49,615 nucleotides of DNA from Actinomycetota bacterium. GTDB taxonomy: Bacteria > Actinomycetota > Actinomycetes > Nanopelagicales > Nanopelagicaceae. The position numbers and the translations under genes are program-made. Shown here piece after piece: positions 1 to 8,609 of the stretch (positions are counted from its first letter, which is position 1; every line of letters begins with the position of its first letter). The stretch is taken from the NCBI GenBank assembly GCA_027592195.1, contig JAQCKU010000002.1:1-49615 (forward strand). Reading direction: 5' to 3'. Below the pieces are notes generated by a model that was not told the DNA's origin, made no database searches, and saw only the letters and a list, made by a program, of their open reading frames with translations.

Positions 1-1088
1 CCATACGACAACCACTAGGCGTTTCAGTGATTATTTCTCCCTTCAACTTTCCAGCAATGGTGCCGATGTGGTTTTTCCCAATCGCTATCGCTGCCGGTAA
101 TGCGGTGATCATTAAACCAAGTGAAAAAGATCCTTCAGCTGTTAATTTTCTCGCTGATCTATGGAAAAAAGCCGGACTTCCTGATGGCGTCTTTAATATC
201 GTTCATGGAGATAAAGTCGCAGTTGATCGCCTGATCACTCACCCAGATGTTAAATCAGTTTCATTCGTTGGTTCGACCTCGATAGCAAAATATATTTATG
301 AGACAGGGACACAGCACGGTAAACGAGTGCAAGCTCTCGGTGGAGCCAAAAATCATATGCTCGTTCTGCCTGATGCAGATCTTGAGCTCGCTGCAGATGC
401 TGCAGTTAATGCTGGATTTGGGTCAGCTGGCGAGAGATGTATGGCAATTTCAGCGCTCGTTGCAGTGGAGCCAGTAGCCGATCAATTAATCAAAAAAATC
501 TCAGATCGGATGTCAAAACTTACAACGGGGGATGGAAGTAAAGGCTGCGATATGGGGCCGCTAGTCACCCGTGTTCATCGCGATAAAGTCGCTTCTTATA
601 TTGGAGCAGGCGTCGAAGAAGGTGCGCAACTAGTCGTTGATGGAAGAGATCCAATAGTTAATGGTGGTGCAAATGGATTCTGGCTTGGCCCAACTCTATT
701 TGATCGAGTCAAACCAACGATGTCGATCTATCAGGATGAAATATTTGGTCCAGTTCTTAGCGTGATCCGTGTTGCAACTTATGATGAAGGTCTAGATTTA
801 ATTAATTCTCACCAATACGGAAATGGCGTTGCTATTTTTACCAATGATGGTGGCGCTGCAAGAAGATTTCAAAATGAAGTACAGGTGGGAATGGTAGGAA
901 TCAATGTTCCTATCCCGGTTCCAACCGCGTACTACTCCTTTGGTGGATGGAAAAACTCACTCTTTGGCGATACCCATGCCCATGGAAGAGAGGGTGTGCA
1001 TTTTTTCACAAGGGGCAAAGTGGTCACTTCCCGATGGTTAGATCCTAGCCATGGCGGAATAAATCTTGGATTTCCACAAAATCGCTAA
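1..1088 (+). CDS. mmsA: Methylmalonate-semialdehyde dehydrogenase (CoA-acylating), 5'-truncated
   Basis: Aldehyde dehydrogenase superfamily enzyme that converts (methyl)malonate semialdehyde to propionyl- or acetyl-CoA in valine, beta-alanine or inositol breakdown. The gene runs off the left edge; the frame is open from base 3 and reads [20 protein letters not shown], the usual family sequence before the NAD-binding region. About 360 residues are present of the roughly 490-500 usual, so about 140 N-terminal residues lie outside. The nucleophilic cysteine sits in [10 protein letters not shown], and LGGAKNH replaces the glutamate-containing motif of ordinary aldehyde dehydrogenases, a hallmark of the MMSDH subfamily. 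The GTG at base 27 is internal and not the start. Its end overlaps the convergent gene at 1085-1489 by 4 bases. Family assignment is firm; the exact substrate (mmsA or iolA role) is inferred. Confidence 0.93.
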   Translation, partial: IRQPLGVSVIISPFNFPAMVPMWFFPIAIAAGNAVIIKPSEKDPSAVNFLADLWKKAGLPDGVFNIVHGDKVAVDRLITHPDVKSVSFVGSTSIAKYIYETGTQHGKRVQALGGAKNHMLVLPDADLELAADAAVNAGFGSAGERCMAISALVAVEPVADQLIKKISDRMSKLTTGDGSKGCDMGPLVTRVHRDKVASYIGAGVEEGAQLVVDGRDPIVNGGANGFWLGPTLFDRVKPTMSIYQDEIFGPVLSVIRVATYDEGLDLINSHQYGNGVAIFTNDGGAARRFQNEVQVGMVGINVPIPVPTAYYSFGGWKNSLFGDTHAHGREGVHFFTRGKVVTSRWLDPSHGGINLGFPQNR

Positions 1089-1489
1089 TTTTTAATTTGG
1101 GGAATAGCAAACCAAGCCAGAAATAGTGCCGGGACTGCAATGGCTCCAAGTGCGATGCCATAGATTAATTCACCGCTAGTTACCAAATAATAAGCAACAG
1201 GGGTAGCTATGAGATTTGCGATGACTATCGGCGCCCTTGCCCAATTCTTTCTTTGAGCAATGCCGCGGGCGGCAATCAAAAGACCTAACCCAGCTAAAAT
1301 CGCAAAAATAATTTCAGCTAACCAAGCGCTTGGTTCCTCTACCTGGGTTAAGAAAGAATTTACAATAAGAAAGAGAGCAAGAGCAAAGAGAATAATCGAC
1401 TCTAATGTCGCGAAGAGATAGGCATATTTATAGATCCATGACTTAGAACCTTGGTTAGAGTCTTTGGAGCTATCTGATTCGGATCGCAC
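1085..1489 (-). CDS. Small four-helix membrane protein, function unknown
   Basis: A 134-residue protein with a short charged serine-rich N-terminus (to about residue 20) followed by four hydrophobic segments, near residues 24-46, 55-75, 87-104 and 108-129, so probably an integral membrane protein of the cytoplasmic membrane. I recognise no catalytic motif. It starts at GTG 1489 and is divergent from prfB across an 82-bp gap. On the minus strand a TAAAGT hexamer lies 7 nt before the GTG, which would give a leaderless transcript. The 3' end overlaps the convergent mmsA gene by 4 bases. The length, the clean hydrophobic pattern and the fit between its neighbours argue for a real gene, but no role can be assigned. 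Confidence 0.75.
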   Translation of the reverse strand: MRSESDSSKDSNQGSKSWIYKYAYLFATLESIILFALALFLIVNSFLTQVEEPSAWLAEIIFAILAGLGLLIAARGIAQRKNWARAPIVIANLIATPVAYYLVTSGELIYGIALGAIAVPALFLAWFAIPQIKN

Positions 1490-1559
1490 AAGCCTTACTT
1501 TATACCGAGCTGTACGTTCAGAGCGTTTGTTGAAGTTGGGTCTATTTGGGGCGGATAAC

Positions 1560-1571
1560 TAGACTTACGGG
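1560..1571 (+). promoter_or_regulatory. Leaderless -10 element of prfB
   Basis: TAGACT (1560-1565) is followed by exactly 6 nt and then the GTG start of prfB. No Shine-Dalgarno sequence precedes the GTG, so transcription probably begins at or next to the start codon. The -35 region (about 1536-1541, TTGGGT, 18-nt spacer) is weak. The same layout recurs before DUF3039, argF, the HNH gene, murI, glyA and argS. Confidence 0.5.
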
Positions 1572-2753
1572 GTGTCTTCGGAGAAGGAAGTAAAGCCAAA
1601 GAGCGCCAGTGGTGCATTCTCTGCCAGCGATAGCAAATGGCGTGAATCAACTTCTCAATATTTAAAGGAGATTTCAGAGCTATCACTTCTTTTAACATCG
1701 ATTGAATCTGTTAAAAATTTACCAAAACTTGAATCAAGAAGAGCTGAACTAGAAGCTCTTGCATCAGCAAATGATCTCTGGGATTCACCGGACAATGCAC
1801 AGATTGTCACATCAGAGCTTTCTCGAGCTGAGAGCGAGATAAAAGTTTTACGTCAACTAAGAAATAGAGTTGAAGAGCTTCCATTGCTATTTGATTTAGC
1901 GATAGGAGAAAATGATCAAGATGCTTTTAATGAAGCAATTAAGGAAGTTGGCCAAGTTGAAAGAGATATTTCAGCGCTGGAAATCCAGACACTTCTGAAT
2001 GGTGAATATGACCATCGTGATGCGCTCATTACTATCCGGTCAGAGGCGGGAGGGATAGATGCAGCAGACTGGGCAGAGATGGTGATGCGGATGTACCTAC
2101 GTTTCTGTGAAATAAAAGGTTATCAAGTTCAAGTTTTGGAAACATCGTATGCAGAAGAGGCAGGAATTAAATCCTCCACATTTAAAGTTTCAGGTTCATA
2201 CGCCTACGGAACATTATCGGTTGAACAAGGGACTCATCGGTTGGTGAGAATTTCACCTTTTGATAGTGCAAATAGGAGACACACATCTTTTGCGGGAGTT
2301 GAAGTTGTCCCAGTCGTGGAGAAAAGTGATGCGATTGAGATTGATGAGAAAGATATACGGATCGATGTGTATCGCTCCTCAGGGCCAGGAGGGCAAGGGG
2401 TAAATACAACCGACTCTGCGGTGAGAATTACCCACATTGCAACTGGAATTGTGGTCTCTTGCCAAAATGAACGGTCTCAACTACAAAATAAGGCAACTGC
2501 AATGGCGGTACTGCAATCAAAACTTCTAGAGCGACGTCATGCGCAAGAGCAGGCCAAGATAGATAGTTTAAAAGGTGAATCGAGTGGTTCTTGGGGTAAT
2601 CAGATTCGATCTTATGTCCTTCATCCTTATCAGATGGTCAAAGATCACCGAACTGATTTTGAGACAGGAAATACTCAATCCGTACTAGATGGCGATCTGG
2701 CAGGCTTTGTTGATGCTGGCATTAGATGGCGCAGAGTTCGCGGCGCTCAATAA
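1572..2753 (+). CDS. prfB: Peptide chain release factor 2
   Basis: Cytosolic class I release factor that reads UGA and UAA in the ribosomal A site and triggers peptidyl-tRNA hydrolysis. The 393-residue product has the N-terminal helical domain (about 25-110), the RF2 stop-codon-recognition tripeptide SPF at residues 228-230, and the catalytic GGQ at 273-275 within [18 protein letters not shown] rather than PxT separates it from prfA, which is also in this window (37045). The reading frame is continuous, so the autoregulatory +1 frameshift at an early UGA known from many prfB genes is absent. The GTG start at 1572 is supported by the leaderless -10 element 6 nt upstream. It heads the usual actinobacterial series prfB-ftsE-ftsX-smpB-ssrA. 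Confidence 0.97.
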   Translation: MSSEKEVKPKSASGAFSASDSKWRESTSQYLKEISELSLLLTSIESVKNLPKLESRRAELEALASANDLWDSPDNAQIVTSELSRAESEIKVLRQLRNRVEELPLLFDLAIGENDQDAFNEAIKEVGQVERDISALEIQTLLNGEYDHRDALITIRSEAGGIDAADWAEMVMRMYLRFCEIKGYQVQVLETSYAEEAGIKSSTFKVSGSYAYGTLSVEQGTHRLVRISPFDSANRRHTSFAGVEVVPVVEKSDAIEIDEKDIRIDVYRSSGPGGQGVNTTDSAVRITHIATGIVVSCQNERSQLQNKATAMAVLQSKLLERRHAQEQAKIDSLKGESSGSWGNQIRSYVLHPYQMVKDHRTDFETGNTQSVLDGDLAGFVDAGIRWRRVRGAQ

Positions 2754-2951
2754 CTCCTAAGTAACTTTTAAACCTCGATTAGAGCGATCTGGCAGTGGTA
2801 ACAATTTTGAGCAGATCTCTACCTTGATCTAGATAAATCTAGGTAGAGGGTGAAATACGGCTCATTTTTCCGCAAACGGGTCGAATGTCCGTAGATTCCT
2901 CCCCACATTGCGTAGGCTTCCCTTCGATTCGAAGAGAGAGTGGGTGGAGAA

Positions 2952-3641
2952 GTGATTCGATTTGATCACGTGACAAAAATCTACCCAAAAAGTGAGAAGC
3001 CAGCCCTCAATGATGTGAACCTTGAAGTGGCAAAGGGTGAGTTTGTATTCCTTGTTGGCCAATCTGGCTCTGGAAAATCTACCTTCCTCCGTCTTGTTCT
3101 GCGAGAGGAGAAGCCAACATCTGGCACTATCCATGTGGCTGGAAAAGATTTAACTCAGTTATCTAATTGGAAAGTTCCAGATTTGAGAAAGCAGGTTGGA
3201 ACTGTTTTTCAAGATTTCCGATTACTTCCAAATAAGACAGTCTTTGAAAATGTTGCTTTTGCGCTCCATGTCCTTGGCCATACGAAAAAAGAAATTGCTC
3301 GTGAAGTTCCAGAGGTGGTTGAGCTTGTTGGCCTGGAGGAGAAACTTGATCGGAAACCGGGAGAGCTATCTGGTGGCGAACAGCAACGAGTTGCAATTGC
3401 GCGAGCCTACGTATCAAGACCGTCGATTTTGATCGCAGATGAACCAACAGGAAATCTCGACCCAACCACCAGTATTGACATCATGAAGCTCCTAGATCGA
3501 ATTAATCGCGAAGGAACCACTGTCGTCATGGCAACGCATGATTCAGGCATTGTTGATCAGATGCGAAAACGGGTAATCGAACTGGAATCAGGTCATGTTA
3601 TTCGTGATCAAGTTCGCGGTGTTTATGGATATACGGGCTAG
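2952..3641 (+). CDS. ftsE: Cell division ATP-binding protein FtsE
   Basis: ABC-type ATPase that pairs with FtsX at the septum and transmits ATP hydrolysis to peptidoglycan hydrolases. The 229-residue product begins [12 protein letters not shown], the usual start of actinobacterial FtsE. Walker A is GQSGSGKST (about residues 36-44), followed by Q-loop FQDFRLL, signature LSGGEQQRV, Walker [13 protein letters not shown] and the H-loop ATHD. I chose GTG 2952 over the in-frame GTG 2940 because the family begins here and because the GGTGGAG stretch overlapping 2940 serves as its ribosome-binding site, although the spacing is short. ftsX follows after 26 bases in the same operon. Candidate -10 sequences TAGATT and TAGGCT lie between about 2890 and 2915. 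Confidence 0.96.
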   Translation: MIRFDHVTKIYPKSEKPALNDVNLEVAKGEFVFLVGQSGSGKSTFLRLVLREEKPTSGTIHVAGKDLTQLSNWKVPDLRKQVGTVFQDFRLLPNKTVFENVAFALHVLGHTKKEIAREVPEVVELVGLEEKLDRKPGELSGGEQQRVAIARAYVSRPSILIADEPTGNLDPTTSIDIMKLLDRINREGTTVVMATHDSGIVDQMRKRVIELESGHVIRDQVRGVYGYTG

Positions 3642-3667
3642 AGCGAGGATTTGGGTTAGGTGAGAAG

Positions 3668-4570
3668 ATGAGATTTGGATTTGTAATGAGCGAGGTCGGT
3701 ATTGGACTTCGAAGAAATCTAACAATGTCGTTTGCTGTGGTAATTACTGTAGCTATTTCACTCTCACTACTTGGAGTTGGACTGCTTTCAAACGCACAGG
3801 TTCGTACAATGAAAGATTTTTGGTACGACAAGATTGAAGTATCAATATTTCTCTGTGGCCCACTCTCCGAGAGTGCATCTTGTGCTGGCGGCACAGTAAG
3901 TGTTGAACAGCGATTAGAGATCCAACAAGATCTTCAAGAAATACCAGTAGTCGAAACTGTTTATTATGAATCACAATCTGAGGCTTATCAACGCTTTCAA
4001 GAGCGATTTAAAGATTCTGCTATTGCACAAAATGTGACTGTAGATCAACTGCCCGAATCATTTAGAGTTAAACTTAAAGACCCAACTCAATTTGCTGTTA
4101 TTGAGAGCGCATTCTCTGGGCGACCTGGGGTTGATGTGGTTCAGGATCAACGAGCAATTTTAGAAAAATTCTTTAGTTTACTTAATGTTTTACGAGATGG
4201 CGCTTTAATTATTGGATTAGCTAGCGTTCTAACAGCTGCGCTGCTCATAAGTAATACTTTAAGGATTGCCGCATATAACAGACGACGTGAAACCACCGTC
4301 ATGAAATTGGTAGGGGCGAGTTCTTTCTCGATTCAACTGCCCTTTTTACTAGAAGGACTTTTTGCAGCAATTCTTGGTTGGGGAATTTCCTCAGGAATTC
4401 TTGCTGGTCTTAAATATGTAGTTGATGAGCAAGTTGCTCCATTGTTAACCTTTACAAATTTTTTCACCTGGAATGATGTTGTTCTCGCCTCAGCCTATCT
4501 ACTGGCGACCGGGATCGTTGTCTCGGCAATCTCATCTGTTTTAACGCTTCGCAAATATCTTAAAGTTTAA
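3668..4570 (+). CDS. ftsX: Cell division protein FtsX
   Basis: Integral membrane partner of FtsE. The 300-residue protein shows the FtsX layout: a cytoplasmic N-terminus, a first transmembrane helix at about residues 20-43, a large extracellular loop (about 45-170) that in the family contacts peptidoglycan hydrolases, then three transmembrane helices near 178-200, 220-248 and 268-292. The cytoplasmic stretch with RRRETTVMKLVGAS between helices 2 and 3 is the typical FtsE-coupling region. The loop has two cysteines about 10 residues apart (CGPLSESASC), which could form a small disulphide. The ATG start lies just after a purine-rich GGTGAGAAG sequence. It is co-transcribed with ftsE. Confidence 0.96.
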   Translation: MRFGFVMSEVGIGLRRNLTMSFAVVITVAISLSLLGVGLLSNAQVRTMKDFWYDKIEVSIFLCGPLSESASCAGGTVSVEQRLEIQQDLQEIPVVETVYYESQSEAYQRFQERFKDSAIAQNVTVDQLPESFRVKLKDPTQFAVIESAFSGRPGVDVVQDQRAILEKFFSLLNVLRDGALIIGLASVLTAALLISNTLRIAAYNRRRETTVMKLVGASSFSIQLPFLLEGLFAAILGWGISSGILAGLKYVVDEQVAPLLTFTNFFTWNDVVLASAYLLATGIVVSAISSVLTLRKYLKV

Positions 4571-4619
4571 TCCCTTTAATAAGCTCAGCTTGGAACTTCC
4601 CGTGCAGCCTTACCTGCTT

Positions 4620-4625
4620 TAGACT
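4620..4625 (+). promoter_or_regulatory. Candidate -10 element of the S41 peptidase gene
   Basis: A third copy of TAGACT, here 46 nt upstream of the coding start, so this transcript would carry a short leader. It lies between GTGCAG and CTGCAC (about 4602-4628), a 6-bp inverted repeat around the element that could be an operator or chance. The -35 region (TTCCCG at 17 nt) is poor. Confidence 0.3.
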
Positions 4626-4671
4626 GCACAGGTGAGCCAGTTCAATTCCAGCGCTCTTCAGTTAATAGGGA

Positions 4672-5808
4672 GTGGCAGTTGAAAATATGAATCTCTCAAA
4701 GTATGCCCGTCAATTCATCGCTGGATTATTATCACTTTCGCTTGTTTTTGGCCTTGGCTACACTCTTGGAAAAAATGAAAATACTGGTCCAGTAGATCAG
4801 GCGCTGAGAGAGATCCTTGCTGTAGATCCAGAAGGTGCATCTCTTGAAATCTTGAGACAGGCAGCAATTGAAGGAGCGCTTCGAGCAACTGGAGATGAGT
4901 GGTCGAATTACTTTCCTGAATCAACGATGGAAGTTTTTAATGATCAACTTTTTAACGAATACACCGGACTTGGAATCTGGCTCCGTAAAGTTGAAACAGG
5001 GGGAATAGAGGTTGCCGGAATTCAAGCTCAATCTCCTGCGCAATCGAGCGGGATTAAATTAGGAGATACTCTCTTATCTGTTAATGAGAACTCTCTTGAA
5101 GGCCTATCTCTTGCCTCTTCGCTAGCCATTATTCGTGGTGCGATAGGAAAATCTGTTGATTTAAGAGTCGATCGTAGAGGCAGAGAATTTATTCTTTCCT
5201 TAGAGCGTGCCACTCTTTCTATTGAAAATGTCACATCAGCTCAGATTGCCCAAGGAGTAGTTCTCGTTGATGTTGCAAACTTCAATTTAGGAACATCCGT
5301 TCAGATCGCTAGCCAATTAAATTCCTTTAACACCAAGAATGGAATAGTAATTGATTTGAGAGATAATCCAGGTGGTCAGATAATTGAAGCAGTAAAAACT
5401 GCAGAATTATTTGTATCTGGTGGAGTACTAGTCTCGTACCAAAAAGTAGATAGCGATCCTATAATTTTTCGATCTCAAAGCTTAAAGCCAAATCGCTCTC
5501 CATTAATTATTCTGATCAATAGGGGATCTGCCAGCGCTGCTGAAATTCTGGCTGGCGCGCTACAGGATCGAAATCGTGCAGTTTTGATTGGGGAGCGGAC
5601 CCAAGGAAAGGGAACTGTTCAAGAATTTATAACTCTTAACGATGGATCTAAGTTAGAGCTGACAGTGGCAAAGTATCGAACCCCTTCAGGACGAATTATT
5701 GACGGGATAGGAATAGAGCCTGATTTAGCAGCTAAGGATGATGAGATAGCAAAACGTGCGCTACAAGTCCTAAGCGGCCTTGCCTCATTAAATTCCAACA
5801 AATCTTAA
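4672..5808 (+). CDS. S41 C-terminal processing peptidase with PDZ domain
   Basis: Exported serine protease of the CtpA/Tsp/D1-processing family, which cuts near the C-termini of cell-envelope proteins. The 378-residue protein has an uncleaved-looking signal anchor (about residues 13-33), a PDZ domain (about 95-175) and the S41 catalytic domain (about 180-350). The Ser-Lys dyad is visible: S288 in GSASAAEILAG and K313 in TQGKGTVQ, 25 residues apart as in the D1-processing enzyme. The start is uncertain: GTG 4672 or ATG 4687, both shortly after GGGAG. Its position between ftsX and smpB recalls Firmicutes ftsEX-ctpB neighbourhoods, so a role in trimming septal or wall proteins is plausible but inferred. 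Confidence 0.93.
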   Translation: MAVENMNLSKYARQFIAGLLSLSLVFGLGYTLGKNENTGPVDQALREILAVDPEGASLEILRQAAIEGALRATGDEWSNYFPESTMEVFNDQLFNEYTGLGIWLRKVETGGIEVAGIQAQSPAQSSGIKLGDTLLSVNENSLEGLSLASSLAIIRGAIGKSVDLRVDRRGREFILSLERATLSIENVTSAQIAQGVVLVDVANFNLGTSVQIASQLNSFNTKNGIVIDLRDNPGGQIIEAVKTAELFVSGGVLVSYQKVDSDPIIFRSQSLKPNRSPLIILINRGSASAAEILAGALQDRNRAVLIGERTQGKGTVQEFITLNDGSKLELTVAKYRTPSGRIIDGIGIEPDLAAKDDEIAKRALQVLSGLASLNSNKS

Positions 5809-5929
5809 GCGCAAGTAGTGTGATTGGCTCTGGGTAATGGTTGATATTGACTACCAATAGCCCACCAATAGGGATGAATAGAGATTCTGAAAGTAGACTG
5901 CAGACCGGATTAATCGAAAGGGGGTAGTC

Positions 5930-6427
5930 GTGGTAAAAGAAAGTGGCAGAAAATTAATAGCGCAGAATAGTAAGGCAAAACACGATTACTTCGTAATCGA
6001 TGCTTTCGAGTGTGGGTTGGTCTTAACCGGTACTGAGGTCAAGTCGCTGCGCGCAGGAAGAGCTTCATTAACAGATGGTTTTGCAATGGTTCGTGATGGA
6101 GAAATCTGGTTAACAGGTGTTCATATTCCTGAATACAATCAAGGAAGCTGGACAAATCATCTGCCTCGCCGAGAGAGAAAATTACTTCTTCATAAGACAG
6201 AGATCGAAAAACTTATTGGAAAAGCCAAAGAAGGAGGAACAACTTTAGTTCCACTTTCGCTCTACTTTAAGGATGGAAAAGTGAAAGTGGAGATAGCTCT
6301 GGCCAAAGGAAAGAAATCTCATGACAAGAGGTCTGCTCTTATGGAGAAGCAAGCTAAGCGTGAGGTTGATCGGGCAATTTCTCAGAGAGGCAAATCCCAT
6401 AAAGCTTCGGCTCGCTACGAAGATTAG
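5930..6427 (+). CDS. smpB: SsrA-binding protein SmpB
   Basis: Small basic RNA-binding protein that binds tmRNA and mimics a codon-anticodon helix so that stalled ribosomes are rescued by trans-translation. The 165-residue product has the family motifs [14 protein letters not shown] (about 34-47) and [23 protein letters not shown], with the basic C-terminal tail [23 protein letters not shown] that enters the mRNA channel. The GTG start at 5930 follows a strong AAAGGGGG ribosome-binding site. Its RNA partner ssrA begins 264 bases downstream on the same strand. A TAGACT word lies about 42 nt upstream of the start, resembling the -10 elements seen elsewhere in the window. Confidence 0.97.
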   Translation: MVKESGRKLIAQNSKAKHDYFVIDAFECGLVLTGTEVKSLRAGRASLTDGFAMVRDGEIWLTGVHIPEYNQGSWTNHLPRRERKLLLHKTEIEKLIGKAKEGGTTLVPLSLYFKDGKVKVEIALAKGKKSHDKRSALMEKQAKREVDRAISQRGKSHKASARYED

Positions 6428-6691
6428 CGTGGGTAGAGCCTTTAGTAGCTAGGTATTCTCTTCTTTCAATAGGGATAAATTTGTATAGGGATAAAAATAA
6501 GGCTATTTCTAGCAATTATGCGGATGAGCCTAGGGGTTCTACACTTTGCTAAGTTTCTCTCAATCTTACAGTTCCCACTGTGAGTAGAGGTGGGCTAAAT
6601 ATCTCTATCTACCGATAGATTTTTGGAAGAGTTTTACCAACTTCTCCAAGATCTTTGATAGAGATAAGGAGCGTATCCTCTCCGTCATATT

Positions 6692-7061
6692 GGGGGTGAA
6701 CGGTCTCGACTTTGGATGTTGAGGCAGGAGAAGCGGGCCGAGGAAGCCGGGATGATCTCGTAAACCACGAAACCCGTGCAAAACTATAAATGCCAATAAA
6801 ACGGCAAACGATTACGCCGTCGCTGCCTAAGCGAAAAGGGTAATCCGCTAGCCCGATCTCGCCTTCGAATCGGAACCTAGCGTCGCTAGAGGGCTTACCA
6901 ACTTGTAACGTTGTGAGTGCAAGACGGGAAATTAATCACAACTGAGTTTGTCGAAGACTTGTGTGCATGAGCTTCGGGACTGAGAAAACGTAAAGCACAC
7001 TACGCCCGTAGAAGTACTGCTTTGGTACCGAAGGACCCGGGTTCGATTCCCGGCACCTCCA
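6692..7061 (+). ncRNA. ssrA: Transfer-messenger RNA (tmRNA)
   Basis: One-piece tmRNA. The 5' end GGGGGTG (6692-6698) pairs with CACCTCC (7054-7060) to form the acceptor stem, A7061 is the discriminator, and the T-arm GGGTTCGATTCCC is intact. The next bases are CAA, so the CCA end is not encoded and must be added. The conserved TGAACGGTCTCGAC follows the 5' stem. The tag reading frame starts at GCC 6792-6794 and ends at TAA 6828-6830, giving ANKTANDYAVAA; the resume codon was assigned by position after the usual upstream context. The tag ends AVAA where many bacteria have ALAA. Boundaries were read by eye from base pairing. smpB lies directly upstream. Confidence 0.95.
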
Positions 7062-7109
7062 CAATTGATCTCTCGCGTGCTCTCATCATTACCAGCGAGG
7101 GATTATTGA

Positions 7110-8447
7110 TTAAACAATCTCATCGATTGGCCTTGGGCCAATTTCATAACTTTTTCCTTCAGGTGATTTCCAAAGGCAGGAACCATCAGCGCTACTAACA
7201 ACTTGCCAACCACCGTGAGTCTTTAATCGATGGTGACGCCGACAGAGTAATCCCAAATTTTCAGCTGAAGTTGTGCCGCCAGATTCCCAACTTTGAGAAT
7301 GGTCAAGATCTGATAAGTAACCAGCTCTTCGACAACCAGGGAATCGACAAGTTCTATCCCGTGCAATTAAAAAATCACGGAGTGCTTGAGGTGGTTCATA
7401 AATTTCTCTTCCGAAATCAAGAAGTGTTCCTGAGATGGGATCGGAGATAAACCGTCGCCATTTACCGTCAGCAGCCAATGCGCGAGCAACAGAACCTGGA
7501 ATGGAACCATATCCTTGAAGGAGCGCTGGGTTATCGGCCATTCCCAACGCAGTTGGAAGATCCATTGTTATATTGACGGTAACTGGACGCCTTTGAGGTT
7601 TATAAAATTCAGAGAGATCATTGAGCGCCTTTGAAGCGATCTCACCAAGTGCATCTGCTCGCCGCTGATCCATGGAACGTTGAAACTTCTCGCGACCAAT
7701 AACGATCTCCTCTTGCTCGAGTGAGATCTGCGCAAGAGCATCGAGAGCGTTTTTAAGGCTTAGAGCCTGCGCTGCTGGAAGTAGGGCGATAACAGTTGCC
7801 ATCCCCTCGCGCTCTGGATAAAAATCAACTTTTCGCTCTTGCATCGCCTCTTCAACGCTCTCTTGGAAATCTTCTGGCGAAATTTTTGCTATTAAGCTCT
7901 TTACTTTATTGGCGACTTGCCCTGGAGTATGGAGCTCAGCATGGGCTAGCGCTCGCTCTTCAACGCGCTGAATTGAATCGGTAGAGAGGCCAGAGCGGAT
8001 GGCGCGTTCTGTCTCTCGAGCGATCACAGTCGCATGAGCAGCGGAAATCTCACCAGCTGCTAACGCCTGTGTCGTGAGTGGCAGGTGATTGGAAAGCAGC
8101 CGCGCTGCATCAATCTTTAACTGCGCTGTGGCCGGGGCAATTCGAAGAGCAGCAGCGATCTCCTCACGATCTTGATCCTGGATGATTCGATAGCTCTCTT
8201 CGCTATCTGCAACTGAGAATGGATCTATCTCTTCATCCCCAGCTAAGGCGATTATTACTCGATTACTCCACTCTTGAAGAAAACTCATCTGTTTTTGCAA
8301 GGCAGCGAGGTAATCAATTTTGGCAGATTTTGAGAGCGGTTCAATATTAATCTGGTGGAGTTTATTTAGTGAACCCATTGATGCTGAATCTTTTAATATC
8401 TCACGGATTGATTCCTCATCAAGAAGTATTTTAGCCCGTGAATACAT
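7110..8447 (-). CDS. DUF222 / HNH endonuclease domain protein (13E12-like)
   Basis: A 445-residue protein with an N-terminal alpha-helical DUF222 region (about residues 60-310) and a C-terminal HNH nuclease fold (about 358-411). The zinc/metal motif is visible as CRFPGC, DLDHSQSWESGG, ENLGLLCRRHHRLKTH, with the core histidines and both cysteine pairs intact, so the nuclease may be active. Such proteins are abundant in actinobacteria and related to the mycobacterial REP13E12 family; their biological role is not settled. It is convergent with ssrA, 48 bases from the tmRNA end, a common integration neighbourhood. On the minus strand TATCCT lies exactly 6 nt before ATG 8447, a leaderless arrangement. 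There is no obvious compositional break. Confidence 0.88.
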   Translation of the reverse strand: MYSRAKILLDEESIREILKDSASMGSLNKLHQINIEPLSKSAKIDYLAALQKQMSFLQEWSNRVIIALAGDEEIDPFSVADSEESYRIIQDQDREEIAAALRIAPATAQLKIDAARLLSNHLPLTTQALAAGEISAAHATVIARETERAIRSGLSTDSIQRVEERALAHAELHTPGQVANKVKSLIAKISPEDFQESVEEAMQERKVDFYPEREGMATVIALLPAAQALSLKNALDALAQISLEQEEIVIGREKFQRSMDQRRADALGEIASKALNDLSEFYKPQRRPVTVNITMDLPTALGMADNPALLQGYGSIPGSVARALAADGKWRRFISDPISGTLLDFGREIYEPPQALRDFLIARDRTCRFPGCRRAGYLSDLDHSQSWESGGTTSAENLGLLCRRHHRLKTHGGWQVVSSADGSCLWKSPEGKSYEIGPRPIDEIV

Positions 8448-8453
8448 TCCCCA

Positions 8454-8459
8454 AGGATA
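8454..8459 (-). promoter_or_regulatory. Leaderless -10 element of the DUF222/HNH gene
   Basis: Read on the minus strand, TATCCT is followed by TGGGGA and then the ATG at 8447. Spacing and hexamer match the other TANNNT-N6 starts in this window. No good -35 is visible at 17 nt. Confidence 0.45.
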
Positions 8460-8531
8460 GGAAAGTGAGAGTTATCAAACTGCTAAAAACTACAACTTGT
8501 TAATGAAAATGATCTGGGGAAAAGATTAATA

Positions 8532-8577
8532 AAAAAAGCTCTGGTGGCAAGATTTCCTTGCCACCAGAGCTTTTTTG
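8532..8577 (-). terminator. Rho-independent terminator downstream of livK
   Basis: Perfect 14-bp stem GCTCTGGTGGCAAG (8539-8552), loop ATTTC, partner CTTGCCACCAGAGC (8558-8571), flanked by seven A on the left and six T on the right. It therefore works on either strand. On the minus strand it follows the livK stop by about 30 nt and separates livK from the HNH gene. Confidence 0.95.
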
Positions 8578-8609
8578 ATAAGCAGATACTCTAAAGAGTA
8601 AGAGCTTTC

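Noticed and set aside
6655-6679. TTGATA / TATCCT as an ssrA promoter
   Set aside because: Spacer is only 13 nt, too short for a standard promoter; the ssrA promoter was left unassigned.
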